Assembly: GCF_024979255.1 (NCBI RefSeq) | Contig: NZ_JANLCN010000006.1 | Span: 1-64,000, forward strand | Direction: 5' to 3' | From: Herbiconiux moechotypicola | Lineage (GTDB): Bacteria > Actinomycetota > Actinomycetes > Actinomycetales > Microbacteriaceae | DNA length: 64,000 bases | In this document: piece by piece, positions 7,944-16,155 of the stretch | How the letters are laid out: every line of letters starts with the position of its first letter | Numbering within the stretch: position 1 is the stretch's first letter | The notes under the pieces: generated by a model | The model's input: only the letters and a program-made list of their open reading frames with translations | Databases searched by the model: none | What the model was told of the DNA's origin: nothing | Made by a program: the position numbers and the translations under genes

Positions 7944-8834
7944 TCAGTGCGTGGGCATGCCGCCGGTGACCGCGATGGTCTCGCCGCTGATGTAACTGGC
8001 CTCCTGCGAGGCGAGCAGCACGAACGGCGGGGCGAGCTCGGCGGGCTGGCCGGGTCGGCCGAGCGGCGTCTGCTCGCCGAACGACTCGATCTTCTCGTTG
8101 GGGACGAAGGCGGGCTGCAACGGCGTCCAGACCGGGCCGGGCGCGACCCCGTTCACCCGGATGCCGCGCTCGGCGAGCTGCTGCGCCATCGCCCGGGTCC
8201 AGTTCGCGATCCCCGCCTTCGACACCGCGTACTCCGCCAGCTGAGGCGAGGGCAGGAATCCCTGGATGCTCGAGCAGGTGATGATGGAAGCCCCCGGCTT
8301 CAGATGCGGCGAGGCTGCCCTGGTGAGCCAGAACAGCGGGTAGATGTTCGCCTTCAGCACGTGGTCGAGCGACTCGGTCTCGAAGTCGTCGATGCTGTCG
8401 ACGGTCGGCATGGTGCCGGCCACGATCGCGAGGATGTCGAGCCCGCCGAACGCGCCCACGGCGGCCTCGATCAGTTCGGCATTCGTCGACTCGTCTTGCA
8501 GGTCGCCCGGGAACAGGAGCGACTTCTGGCCCGCCTGCTCGACGAGCGCGGCGACCTCCTCGGCCTGCGCCTGCTCCTCCGGAAGATAGGAGAGCGCGAC
8601 GTCGGCGCCCTCGCGCGCGTAGGCGATGGCCACGGCGCGACCGATGCCGGAGTCGGCTCCGGTGACGACGGCCTTGCGCCCGGCTAGGCGTCCGCTGCCG
8701 AGGTAGCTCTCCTCGCCGTGGTCGGGAGCAGGGTCCATCTCATGGATGTCGCCGGGGCCGTCCTGCTGCTGGGGCGGAAACGGCGGGCGCGGGTACTGGG
8801 TGGTCGGGTCCTGGGGGGTGTACATGGTCGACAT
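7944..8834 (-). CDS. SDR family oxidoreductase (YhxC/general-stress type)
   Basis: A 296-aa short-chain dehydrogenase with the long Pro- and Gln-rich head typical of the general-stress SDR group (YPRPPFPPQQQDGPGDIHEMDP). It has TGADSGIG at residues 58-65, ITCSSIQGF, EYAVSKAG with the catalytic Tyr and Lys, and a C-terminal ISGETIAVTGGMPTH. The frame continues upstream to 9467, but that part is an antisense shadow of dps. A TACCGT -10-like element lies seven bases before the ATG at 8834, suggesting a leaderless transcript. First gene of the minus-strand set that ends with GH15, and divergent from dps, which fits a stress-linked promoter region. Confidence 0.9.
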   Translation of the reverse strand: MSTMYTPQDPTTQYPRPPFPPQQQDGPGDIHEMDPAPDHGEESYLGSGRLAGRKAVVTGADSGIGRAVAIAYAREGADVALSYLPEEQAQAEEVAALVEQAGQKSLLFPGDLQDESTNAELIEAAVGAFGGLDILAIVAGTMPTVDSIDDFETESLDHVLKANIYPLFWLTRAASPHLKPGASIITCSSIQGFLPSPQLAEYAVSKAGIANWTRAMAQQLAERGIRVNGVAPGPVWTPLQPAFVPNEKIESFGEQTPLGRPGQPAELAPPFVLLASQEASYISGETIAVTGGMPTH

Positions 8835-8940
8835 GCCCAACACGGTAGGACGGCCCCGGATCTGCGGCACCCCCCTTCCCACACGCCGACAGGGGGCGTA
8901 CTGTCCCCCGTGAATTCCGATCTCGACGAGAGGACACCTC

Positions 8941-9483
8941 ATGACCACCACGCTCGATCGCCACGTCGAAGCCCCCGCCGACGCCGGCGCCCGCAAGACG
9001 CGCCGCCAGAACGCCGAGCGCGGCTTCGTCGCCCCCAAGGAGCTCACCGACGCGATGCAGCGCGTGCTCGTCGACCTGATCGAGCTGCACCTGCAGGGCA
9101 AGCAGGCGCACTGGAACGTCGTCGGCAAGAACTTCCGCGACCTGCACCTCCAGCTCGACGAGATCATCGACGCGGCCCGCGAGTTCAGCGATGTGGTCGC
9201 CGAACGTCTGCGCGCCCTGCACGCCACCGCCGACGGCCGCAGCGACACCGTCGCCGCCACGACCACCCTGCCCGAGTACCCGGGCGGCGAGATCGACACC
9301 GCCGAGACCGTCGACCTCATCACCGCGCGCCTCGAAGCCACCGTCGCGACCATGCGCGACGTGCACGACACCGTCGACGACGCCGACCCCACCAGCGCCG
9401 ACATCCTCCACGGCATCATCGAGAAGCTGGAACAGTTCGCCTGGATGGTCTCCGCGGAGAACCGCACCCCCGCGAAGAAGTAG
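8941..9483 (+). CDS. dps: Dps family DNA-protection/ferritin-like protein
   Basis: Stores iron as ferric mineral in a 12-subunit shell, using hydrogen peroxide as oxidant, and protects DNA. Ferroxidase ligands are visible with Dps spacing: His57 in KQAHWNV, His69 and Asp73 in DLHLQLDEI. The 180-aa length is normal. The Lys/Arg-rich N-terminal tail (ARKTRRQNAERGF) could bind DNA, as in other Dps proteins. GAGAGGA lies upstream of the ATG. The upstream spacer has a GGGGG...CCCCC hairpin around a TACTGT -10-like element at about 8891-8908. Divergent from the general-stress-type SDR. Confidence 0.95.
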   Translation: MTTTLDRHVEAPADAGARKTRRQNAERGFVAPKELTDAMQRVLVDLIELHLQGKQAHWNVVGKNFRDLHLQLDEIIDAAREFSDVVAERLRALHATADGRSDTVAATTTLPEYPGGEIDTAETVDLITARLEATVATMRDVHDTVDDADPTSADILHGIIEKLEQFAWMVSAENRTPAKK

Positions 9484-9488
9484 CTCGT

Positions 9489-10259
9489 TCAGGGGAGTGC
9501 ACGGAGGTAGGCGGCGAACCCGTCGGGAGCGCGGCCGACACGGCGGGCCGAGGTCTCGACGACTCCGCTCTGGAGGTCGACGATGTGACCCGCCGCATCC
9601 GGCAGGAGATCGCCGAGGGCGAGAACCGCTCGGTAGAGACCGACGTCTTCGCTGGTGCGCAGGCGCGGGAACCCACCCGCCGAGAGGTAGGCGTCGGCGC
9701 GCACGCCCAGGTTGGCGCCGAACACGTGGCGCGCGTGGGGGTCGGCGTGGGCGCGGTGCCAGGCCTCGTGCGTCCCCGATCCGGGTGACGACTCATCCGC
9801 TGCGGGATGCACTCGGCCGAGGGCCAGCCAGGCACCGGATCGTGCGGCGGCGAGGTGCGTGAGGAGCCAGTCGCGCGGAACCCGGGAATCGGCGTCGGTG
9901 GTGCACAGCCAGTGTCGGTCGTGGCGCACGCCGCCGATGGTGGCCCCGGTGGCGCGACCGGGGGACGGAGAGGGCGGATCCCCCGGATCGAGCAGGCGCT
10001 CGACCCCGGCGCCACGGGCCATGCCCACGTTGCCGAAGGGCACCTCGATCCACTCGATCCCCGCGTCTCTGGCCGAGGCCGCGCGCGCGATGTCCGCTGA
10101 TCCGTCGGAGCACCCGTCGAGAACGACCAGGACACGGCAGCCGACCGAGGGATGAGCGCTCAGCAGCTCGTCGCGCGCGGCGACGAGTGCGTCGATGCAG
10201 CCGGCCAGCAGATCCTCTTCGTCGCGTGCCGGCACGACGACGTCGATCCGCTCGATCAC
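9489..10259 (-). CDS. Glycosyltransferase family 2 protein
   Basis: A 256-aa GT-A fold protein. IDVVVPARDEEDLLAGCIDAL begins the nucleotide-sugar domain, VVLDGCSDGS lies at residues 45-54, and TTDADS at 120-125 supplies the metal-binding DxD. The C-terminal half carries GANLGVRADAYLSAGGFPRLRTSEDVGLYRA, the acceptor-side ED motif of family 2. No transmembrane anchor is seen. The start is a GTG at 10259 overlapping the stop of the PIG-L/methyltransferase gene (GTGA), so the two are translationally coupled. Sugar donor and acceptor are unknown. Third gene of a conserved-looking set with acyl-CoA dehydrogenase and PIG-L. Confidence 0.9.
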   Translation of the reverse strand: MIERIDVVVPARDEEDLLAGCIDALVAARDELLSAHPSVGCRVLVVLDGCSDGSADIARAASARDAGIEWIEVPFGNVGMARGAGVERLLDPGDPPSPSPGRATGATIGGVRHDRHWLCTTDADSRVPRDWLLTHLAAARSGAWLALGRVHPAADESSPGSGTHEAWHRAHADPHARHVFGANLGVRADAYLSAGGFPRLRTSEDVGLYRAVLALGDLLPDAAGHIVDLQSGVVETSARRVGRAPDGFAAYLRALP

Positions 10260-11686
10260 AGGATGCCCTCCCTGCGCGCGATCGAGACCGGCGCAGGGTG
10301 CACCCCGTCGCATCCGGGTGACGTGCGCGCGAACACCTCGAGCACGAAATCCTCTTCGAGGTGGTGCACGAGTGTCTGCAGGCCGGGACACGCGCGGAAC
10401 GCCTCGTGCACGTGATCGCCGCTGAACGGGCGGCCGTCGACGGGGTGCCGCCAGTGGCAGCACACCACCGTGCTGCCCGGAGCCGACTCCAGGACGCGGT
10501 CGGCCAGGCGCTCGAGCTCGTGATCGTCGAGGTAATAGCCGACCTCCGAGACGACGATGAGGTCGAACGCGCCCTCCGGCCACTCCTCGGGCACGAACAG
10601 CCGATCGAAGGTGGCGTGCGAGAGATCCTTCAGGCGGTCACGGGCACGTTCCAGGGCGAGAGACGAGACATCGATCCCGACGAAGTCGTCGCAGCGCTCG
10701 GCCAGCGCGCGCGAGAGCACGCCCGTCGAGCACCCCACCTCGAGAACGCGCCCGAACCGGCGATCCGGCAGCGAAGCGAGCAGGATGTCACGCTTGCGCT
10801 GCTCGTACCAGCGCGTCTCGAAGCCCCAAGGGTCGTCACCGGTGTGCACGAGGTCGAATCGCTCGGCGGCCTCCTGCGCCCGCGATCGAGACGGCGGGAG
10901 CGCCGACGCGTCGACGAACAGCTCGTGATCGCGCTCGAAGTGCCGCAGCATCTCCGAGTTCAGCAGCACCTCGTCGCCTGCGGCGTCGCTGAGCGGCGCG
11001 ATCTGGCTGAGGTGCATCCGGAGCGCCTTGACCTTCGCCTCGTGGGTGTCCGCATCCAGCACGAGGCTGGTCATCCCCTCCCACGGAACCCTCGGATCAT
11101 CGGGATCGGCCCAGTGCCAGAGCCAGATCGGGTAGGCCAGGTGCCGCACACCACGGCCGGTCGCCACGCGAGCGGCGGCCTCCGCGGCGGCGGCGTGGTC
11201 GGGGTGGCCGTCGCCGGCCCAGGGCGACACGATCACGGCGTTCTCGTCGCCGGCCGACGCCGATGCGAGACGTGCATCGATCCGATCGACCAGCACGGCG
11301 AGCTGCGCGGGCTCCTTGAGACGGCCGTCGGGAACCCGGCAGAACTCGACCGAGGCCTCCGGAGCCAGTTCGGCCAGCGCCGCCACCGTCTCGATCTCGC
11401 GCAGCCGGGCGAGCTGCGCCGGGGTGTGGGTGGGGGAGTGCGGATGCGACGCCTCTCCGGAGGTGGCGACCACCACCGTCACGTCGTGCCCGGCTCGCGC
11501 GGCGTGCGCGATCAGCCCGCCCGCTCCCAGGGTCTCGTCGTCGGGATGTGCCGCGACCACCACCAGCCGCCCTCCGCCGGACAGCAGCCCATCGATGTCG
11601 AGGCGCGGCACAGCAGGCACGTGATCCGACAGGGCGCGCTCCCACGAGGCTTCCGGCGACCCTGCGTCGAGATGGGAGAACGTCAC
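10256..11686 (-). CDS. PIG-L deacetylase fused to a SAM-dependent methyltransferase
   Basis: Two enzymes in one 476-aa chain. Residues 40-235 form a PIG-L/LmbE zinc amidase with AHPDDE at 46-51 and GHPDH at 160-164, the metal-site motifs of N-acetylglucosamine deacetylases. Residues 285-470 are a Rossmann methyltransferase of the NodS-like type with VLEVGCSTG at 314-322 and FDLIVVSEVGYYL. The predicted joint action is N-deacetylation of an amino-sugar followed by methylation; this is inference. The start is a GTG at 11686 overlapping the stop of the acyl-CoA dehydrogenase (GTGA). The larger frame upstream is a shadow. No signal peptide. Confidence 0.9.
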   Translation of the reverse strand: MTFSHLDAGSPEASWERALSDHVPAVPRLDIDGLLSGGGRLVVVAAHPDDETLGAGGLIAHAARAGHDVTVVVATSGEASHPHSPTHTPAQLARLREIETVAALAELAPEASVEFCRVPDGRLKEPAQLAVLVDRIDARLASASAGDENAVIVSPWAGDGHPDHAAAAEAAARVATGRGVRHLAYPIWLWHWADPDDPRVPWEGMTSLVLDADTHEAKVKALRMHLSQIAPLSDAAGDEVLLNSEMLRHFERDHELFVDASALPPSRSRAQEAAERFDLVHTGDDPWGFETRWYEQRKRDILLASLPDRRFGRVLEVGCSTGVLSRALAERCDDFVGIDVSSLALERARDRLKDLSHATFDRLFVPEEWPEGAFDLIVVSEVGYYLDDHELERLADRVLESAPGSTVVCCHWRHPVDGRPFSGDHVHEAFRACPGLQTLVHHLEEDFVLEVFARTSPGCDGVHPAPVSIARREGIL

Positions 11687-12837
11687 CACGTCGAGATCCG
11701 TTCGGCGAACCAGCCGTCGTCGAATCGCTCGTCCGCGAGGAGGCGGCCGGCGCGGGCCTCGTCGCGCTCGCCGTGGTCCTGCCTCAGGTAGAGGTCGAGA
11801 TCGGCGACCCGGGCGGCGAATGCACGGTCGCGGGTGAGTGGCCCGGGGCCGAGCCCGTGCGCGGTTTCTCGCAGGACGGTCTCGCAGCTGCCGCGAACGA
11901 CGCTTCGGGTGAGCTGCGCGAGCAGCGCCGCTCTCGCGGGGGTGAACGCGGCGGCGGTGCCGGCGCCATCGATCGCTCGGGCGGCCTCCGCCAGCGCGGA
12001 GCGCGCGGCGTGCAATGCGATCCCCGCGCGCCCCAGGTGCAGATCGGAGAGCGGATCGACGCTCGCGCCGTTCGACGCGGCGTGCAGGTGCCGAACGAGA
12101 CCGACCGCTCCGCCGAACCAGCAGGCCGCCACACCGATGCCACCCGCGGCGAACCCCGGCCGGCGCAGGTACCACCCCGGCTCCCCGACGGGCACGGCAG
12201 GGCAGTCGTCGAACTCGGCCGGGCCGCTGGGAACGGTCGGGAATCCGCGCGCCACCCACAGGGAGGTGTCGACAGAGACTCCGGGATGCCGAAGGCTCAC
12301 CGCGAACAGCCGCCGGCCGTCTTCGGTGTGCGCCGTGATTAGTGCGTGGGTGAGGGTGCCGGCGAGCGAGCACCACGGCTTCGTGCCGGAGAGAAGCCAC
12401 GCGCCGTCCACCCACCCGGCGTCGAGACGTACGTCGGAGGACTCCGCCGCGAACACGCCCCAGGTGCTCCGTGGCGTCACACCGAGCGGCCCCAGATCGA
12501 GCGGTTCGCCGAGCTCCGCCAGGATGGCGAGGGCGTCCAGATGCGGTTCGGCGATCCTCGCGACCGTGACGTCGGCCGCCGCCAGGGTGGCGAGCACGTC
12601 CAGCCGTCGAGCGAAGGTCGCCGGTGCGAGCGCATCGCCGCGGTCCGCTCCGTCGGCGAGCCGCTCGGCCACATCGACCGCCAGGAGCAGCGCTGCGTCC
12701 ACCGAGCCGCCCGCCTCTCCGGCGCGGTGCGCGAGGTCGACGACCCCGCCGTCTATGCGCCGCCTCCGGTCTCGGCGGGAGTCCGGTGTGCGCCGATCAC
12801 CTCGTCTCGGTCTGAGTCGTTCGCCATCGGATTCCAA
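11683..12837 (-). CDS. Acyl-CoA dehydrogenase-like flavoprotein
   Basis: The body from about residue 75 has the acyl-CoA dehydrogenase pattern: FAD-side blocks TWGVFAAES and WLLSGTKPWCSLAG, a beta-barrel middle, and a helical C-terminal domain (LHLGRAGIALHAARSALAEAARAI). The enzyme would oxidise an acyl or amine substrate using FAD. The expected catalytic Glu is not obvious, so activity is uncertain. The start is unclear. The TTG at 12837 gives an Arg-rich head that looks out of frame, while a neighbouring frame reads MANDSDRDEVIGAHRTPAE before a stop. A GTG at 12702 is a shorter alternative. First gene of the overlapping three-gene set. Confidence 0.75.
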   Translation of the reverse strand: MESDGERLRPRRGDRRTPDSRRDRRRRIDGGVVDLAHRAGEAGGSVDAALLLAVDVAERLADGADRGDALAPATFARRLDVLATLAAADVTVARIAEPHLDALAILAELGEPLDLGPLGVTPRSTWGVFAAESSDVRLDAGWVDGAWLLSGTKPWCSLAGTLTHALITAHTEDGRRLFAVSLRHPGVSVDTSLWVARGFPTVPSGPAEFDDCPAVPVGEPGWYLRRPGFAAGGIGVAACWFGGAVGLVRHLHAASNGASVDPLSDLHLGRAGIALHAARSALAEAARAIDGAGTAAAFTPARAALLAQLTRSVVRGSCETVLRETAHGLGPGPLTRDRAFAARVADLDLYLRQDHGERDEARAGRLLADERFDDGWFAERISTW

Positions 12838-12938
12838 TCCGTCGTTCCTGCACTGACCTCACTGTGCACCCGACCCCGACACGACGCCGTGGGGGTTGAC
12901 ATGCCGCGCTCTGCCAGGGAAGCACCCCGGCTTGCGTC

Positions 12939-13472
12939 TCAGTGCACCAGCGCCTTGAGGATGACGAAGACCAGACCGAAGGATGCGGTGGCGAGAGTGC
13001 CCAGGATCCGGATCACGAGAGGGCTTCGCCGACGGAGGAAGGCGACGTAGCCGAGGAACCCCAGAATGACGACACCCGACCAGAGAGCGACGTAGTTGGC
13101 GATCCCATCGGGAATGATTCGCGTGGTGCCGGCCAGGAGAATCAGCGCGGGCACCGCCGACGACGTGAGCAAGCCGAGCGACTCTCTCAGCGAGGCCCGG
13201 AATGCGGCCCGCAGGCCCATCCCCGACTCGCGGTGCTCATGATCTCCGAAACGTGCGAGGACTCCGGCGAAGACGTGGGCGCCCCAGAACACCACCACGG
13301 TGACGGCGACCGTGATCAGCACGGCGACCGAGGTCTCATCCTTGGTGGAGGCCACCGCGATGAGGCCGCTGACCAGGATGGTGCCGTACACGGCGGATTC
13401 GGTGCCGAAGCCGGGGCGCAGGGCGCGGTGGAATCGGAGGATGCCCTCCTGGGCGGGTGACGTCTCGCTCAT
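12939..13472 (-). CDS. Hypothetical four-helix membrane protein
   Basis: 177 aa with about four or five hydrophobic segments (AVYGTILVSGLIAVA, VAVLITVAVTVVVFWGAHVFAGV, SSAVPALILLAG, YVALWSGVVILGFLGYVAFL, and a C-terminal ILGTLATASFGLVFVILKALV). The N-terminal 25 residues are soluble (MSETSPAQEGILRFHRALRPGFG). I recognise no catalytic motif; it resembles uncharacterised integral membrane proteins common in Microbacteriaceae. The start ATG at 13472 follows GAAGG. It is divergent from the HerA-like ATPase at 13563. Confidence 0.72.
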   Translation of the reverse strand: MSETSPAQEGILRFHRALRPGFGTESAVYGTILVSGLIAVASTKDETSVAVLITVAVTVVVFWGAHVFAGVLARFGDHEHRESGMGLRAAFRASLRESLGLLTSSAVPALILLAGTTRIIPDGIANYVALWSGVVILGFLGYVAFLRRRSPLVIRILGTLATASFGLVFVILKALVH

Positions 13473-13562
13473 CGCCTTCAGCATAGGAGCCGCGTGGGCG
13501 AGAACGCACCCTCGGTAGTCTTGTCGGCGTCGGCGCAGCCGATAGGAGACGAGGAGGTCAGA

Positions 13563-14966
13563 ATGACCGGTGACGAGCCGAGCGCGTTCTCGCTCGACGG
13601 ACGGCTGTTCCAGTTCGAGGCGCCGGTGCAGGCCGGTCTCGGGGCAGGCGCCCTGGTGCACCTGGTCGATCCGGAGCGCACCCAGGTGGCTCAGATCGAG
13701 GCCCTGAGCACCGTCGCGGGTGACCGCGTGTCCGGATCGGGGACGATCCTCGGGGTGCTCGTCACGTCGCACGAGCTCGACACCCGTCGCAGCCACCCCT
13801 TCTCCTGGGCTGCCGTCGCCGGCGCAACGCCGGACACCAGCGCTCTCGTGTACGGCGATTCCTCGACCGGCCTGCGGATGGGAACCCTCCTGGGCAACCC
13901 GTCGAGCGAAGCGCGCGTGCTCGCGCACCGCTTCAACCGGCACACCTTCTGGTGCGGCCAGAGCGGTTCCGGCAAGACCTACGCGCTCGGGGTGCTCCTA
14001 GAGCAGCTGCTCGTGCACACAGCGCTGCCCCTGCTGATCCTCGACCCGAACTCCGACTTCGTGCGCCTGCGCGAGCACCGCCCCGGCCAGGTCGACGAGG
14101 TGTCGGCGGCCGATCGGAACGCTCTGGCCGGCCGCGACATCCGGGTGCTGCGGCCGACCTCCGACGACGGCCCCGACGCGCTGCGGGTGCGGTTCGTGAC
14201 GTTGCCGCTGACCGCGAAAGCCGCGGTGCTCCGGCTCGACCCGGTGGTCGACCGTGAAGAATACGGCGAGTTGATCAGAACCGACGTCAGCTCCGTGAGC
14301 CGCGAGTCCGCGAACATCCTCGAGCGTCTGCGCGAGCGCGGCACGTCAGCGGCGCACGCTCTCGCCGACCGCATCGAGAACCTCGGTGTGCTGGACTGGA
14401 GCGTCTGGTCGTACGGCCACGGGACGGTGACGGACATCGTCGACGAGCGCCCCGACGCCACCGTGCTCGACCTCGGCGGCTTCGACCACCCCGACGAGCA
14501 CCTCGTGGTCGCCCTCGCCGTGCTCGACGACCTCTGGGCGAAGCGGGAACAGCGCCGGCCCCTCCTGATCGTCATCGACGAGGCCCACAACCTGTGCTCA
14601 CCCGACACCCGCTCGCCGCTGCACGACGCGGTGCGTGAGCGCATCATCCAGATCGCCGCCGAGGGCCGCAAGTTCGGCCTCTGGCTGCTCCTGTCGACGC
14701 AGCGGCCCTCCAAGATCCACCCGAACGTCCTGAGCCAGTGCGACAATCTCGCCCTCCTGCGGATGAGCTCGCCCTCCGACCTCGCCGAGATCGGCGACGT
14801 CTTCGGCTTCGCGCCCGCGGCGATGCTCGCCCGCTCGCCCCGCTTCCGCCAGGGCGAGGCACTCTTCGCCGGCGGCTTCGTCGCCGCCCCGACACTGCTG
14901 CAGGTCGGCGACCGCCTCACGGTCGAGGGCGGCATCGACGTCCCCGTCCCCCGGCGCCCCACCTGA
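13563..14966 (+). CDS. HerA-like ATP-binding protein (DUF87)
   Basis: 467-aa P-loop ATPase of the HerA/FtsK group. An N-terminal beta-barrel (HAS-barrel-like, residues 8-75) precedes Walker A GQSGSGKT at 132-139, Walker B LLIVIDE at 334-340 with AHN next to it, and the sensor block LLLSTQRPSKIHP. HerA proteins translocate DNA, usually with the nuclease NurA; no nurA is seen here. Bacterial stand-alone homologues are common in actinobacteria and poorly studied. The frame opens at 13494, but GAGGAGG before the ATG at 13563 decides the start. Divergent from a membrane protein gene. Confidence 0.88.
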   Translation: MTGDEPSAFSLDGRLFQFEAPVQAGLGAGALVHLVDPERTQVAQIEALSTVAGDRVSGSGTILGVLVTSHELDTRRSHPFSWAAVAGATPDTSALVYGDSSTGLRMGTLLGNPSSEARVLAHRFNRHTFWCGQSGSGKTYALGVLLEQLLVHTALPLLILDPNSDFVRLREHRPGQVDEVSAADRNALAGRDIRVLRPTSDDGPDALRVRFVTLPLTAKAAVLRLDPVVDREEYGELIRTDVSSVSRESANILERLRERGTSAAHALADRIENLGVLDWSVWSYGHGTVTDIVDERPDATVLDLGGFDHPDEHLVVALAVLDDLWAKREQRRPLLIVIDEAHNLCSPDTRSPLHDAVRERIIQIAAEGRKFGLWLLLSTQRPSKIHPNVLSQCDNLALLRMSSPSDLAEIGDVFGFAPAAMLARSPRFRQGEALFAGGFVAAPTLLQVGDRLTVEGGIDVPVPRRPT

Positions 14967-15089
14967 CTCGATCCGCGACGGGATGCGCGCTATCCGCGCA
15001 TCCCGGGTGCCGGATCGGCCGCGGCTGTGTAGGGTCTGTGTCACACCGGCGCGTGACGGGGCGCGCCGGCGGAAGGGCGTACCACTCCC

Positions 15090-15443
15090 ATGACCACTTC
15101 ACACACCACCACGGTCGGCCTCTTCGACGCCGACCCGGGGTCGCTCGCGGCCAAGTCGCGGGTGCTGCGGCAGGTGCCGGGAGTGGACCTGCGGATGGCG
15201 GCGGAGTCGCTGGGGCAGATGCTCACCGACCCGGCGTTCCCGCCGGAGGTCGTCATCCTCGAGCAGAGAGCGGGCGAGCGGGTCTCGATCAACTACAAGA
15301 TCAGGGTCTGCCGACTCGCCGACTCGCGGGTGATCGTGGTCGACAGCGGGCGGGCGAACTCGCCGCTGGCCGCCGATGTGGGCTCGATGATGACCCCCGT
15401 GCACAGCTTCGACGAGGCGATCGAACTGCTCGCCGCCGGGTGA
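15090..15443 (+). CDS. Degenerate response-regulator receiver-like protein, 117 aa
   Basis: The order of strands and helices follows a receiver domain: VGLFDADPGSL (acid pair Asp13 and Asp15), then PPEVVILEQ at 52-59 where the phosphorylated Asp is replaced by Glu58, RVIVVDSG at 80-87 in place of the Thr strand, and a final helix DEAIELLAAG. The conserved Lys is missing and there is no output domain. This suggests a pseudo-receiver that cannot be phosphorylated; the Glu may mimic the active state. It is otherwise unknown. It is preceded by a 123-base spacer after the HerA-like gene and has no obvious histidine kinase partner. Confidence 0.6.
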   Translation: MTTSHTTTVGLFDADPGSLAAKSRVLRQVPGVDLRMAAESLGQMLTDPAFPPEVVILEQRAGERVSINYKIRVCRLADSRVIVVDSGRANSPLAADVGSMMTPVHSFDEAIELLAAG

Positions 15444-15494
15444 GTTCCGGATGCGCGCCGACAGCCCCGGCAGCCGGCACTGCGCCGGCCCCGC

Positions 15495-16091
15495 TCAGTC
15501 GATCTTCGAGTGGTCGCCCAACCGGTGCCAGGTGCGGTTGTGGTAGACCAGCGGCTCCGCGCTCGACGCGTCGGCCGAGGGGTCTCCCGCGGGCGGGGCG
15601 TGCGTCTCGAGGGCCTGCACCGCGACCACGGTTGAGCCGCCCGCCTCCATCTTGTTCACGACCCGTCCGCGGATCCACGCGTGCGCCGCCGGGAAGTACG
15701 GCTCGCCGGTGGGCAGCCGCCGCCAGATCGAGGTGTCGGCGAAGCGGTCGATCCCGCTGGTGGCACCGAGCTTCGCGATGGAGAGCTGGTCGGCGCCGAG
15801 CAGGTGCACCACCACGGTGTCGGCCTTGCGGATGGTGGGGGTGCTCGACGAGAGCTCCGACACCGAGAACACCAGCAGCGGCGGCGCGACGCTCACCGAG
15901 AACACCGAGGTCGCGGTGAGGGCCACGGGCCCGTCGCCGGCGTCGGCGGTGATGACGGCGACCCCCGCCGGGTGGTTGCGGAAGGCGGCCTTGAACTCGT
16001 CGGGCGTCACGGTGGGTGACGCCGTGTGGGCGAGCAGCTCGCCCGAGGGCTGGTCGTCGGAACGGTCGTCGGGTCGGGCGTTCGCGGTCAT
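15495..16091 (-). CDS. Flavin reductase family protein
   Basis: 198 aa, split-barrel FMN-binding fold: FRNHPAGVAVITAD, then VALTATSVFSVSVAPPLLVFSV, the flavin-binding block of the flavin reductase-like family, and PYFPAAHAWIRGRVV. Members reduce FMN with NAD(P)H to feed a two-component monooxygenase, or are monooxygenases themselves. No monooxygenase partner lies nearby. The first 25 residues are a variable acidic tail. A TAGGGT element sits exactly six bases before the ATG at 16091, implying a leaderless transcript. Confidence 0.9.
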   Translation of the reverse strand: MTANARPDDRSDDQPSGELLAHTASPTVTPDEFKAAFRNHPAGVAVITADAGDGPVALTATSVFSVSVAPPLLVFSVSELSSSTPTIRKADTVVVHLLGADQLSIAKLGATSGIDRFADTSIWRRLPTGEPYFPAAHAWIRGRVVNKMEAGGSTVVAVQALETHAPPAGDPSADASSAEPLVYHNRTWHRLGDHSKID

Positions 16092-16097
16092 GTCTCC

Positions 16098-16103
16098 ACC
16101 CTA
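16098..16103 (-). promoter_or_regulatory. Leaderless -10 element, flavin reductase gene
   Basis: TAGGGT on the minus strand, followed by six bases and the ATG at 16091. Confidence 0.5.
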
Positions 16104-16155
16104 ACCGCGGCCCGAGCACCCCTGGCCGCTGCCGTAACAGAGACGTAACAGCGTC

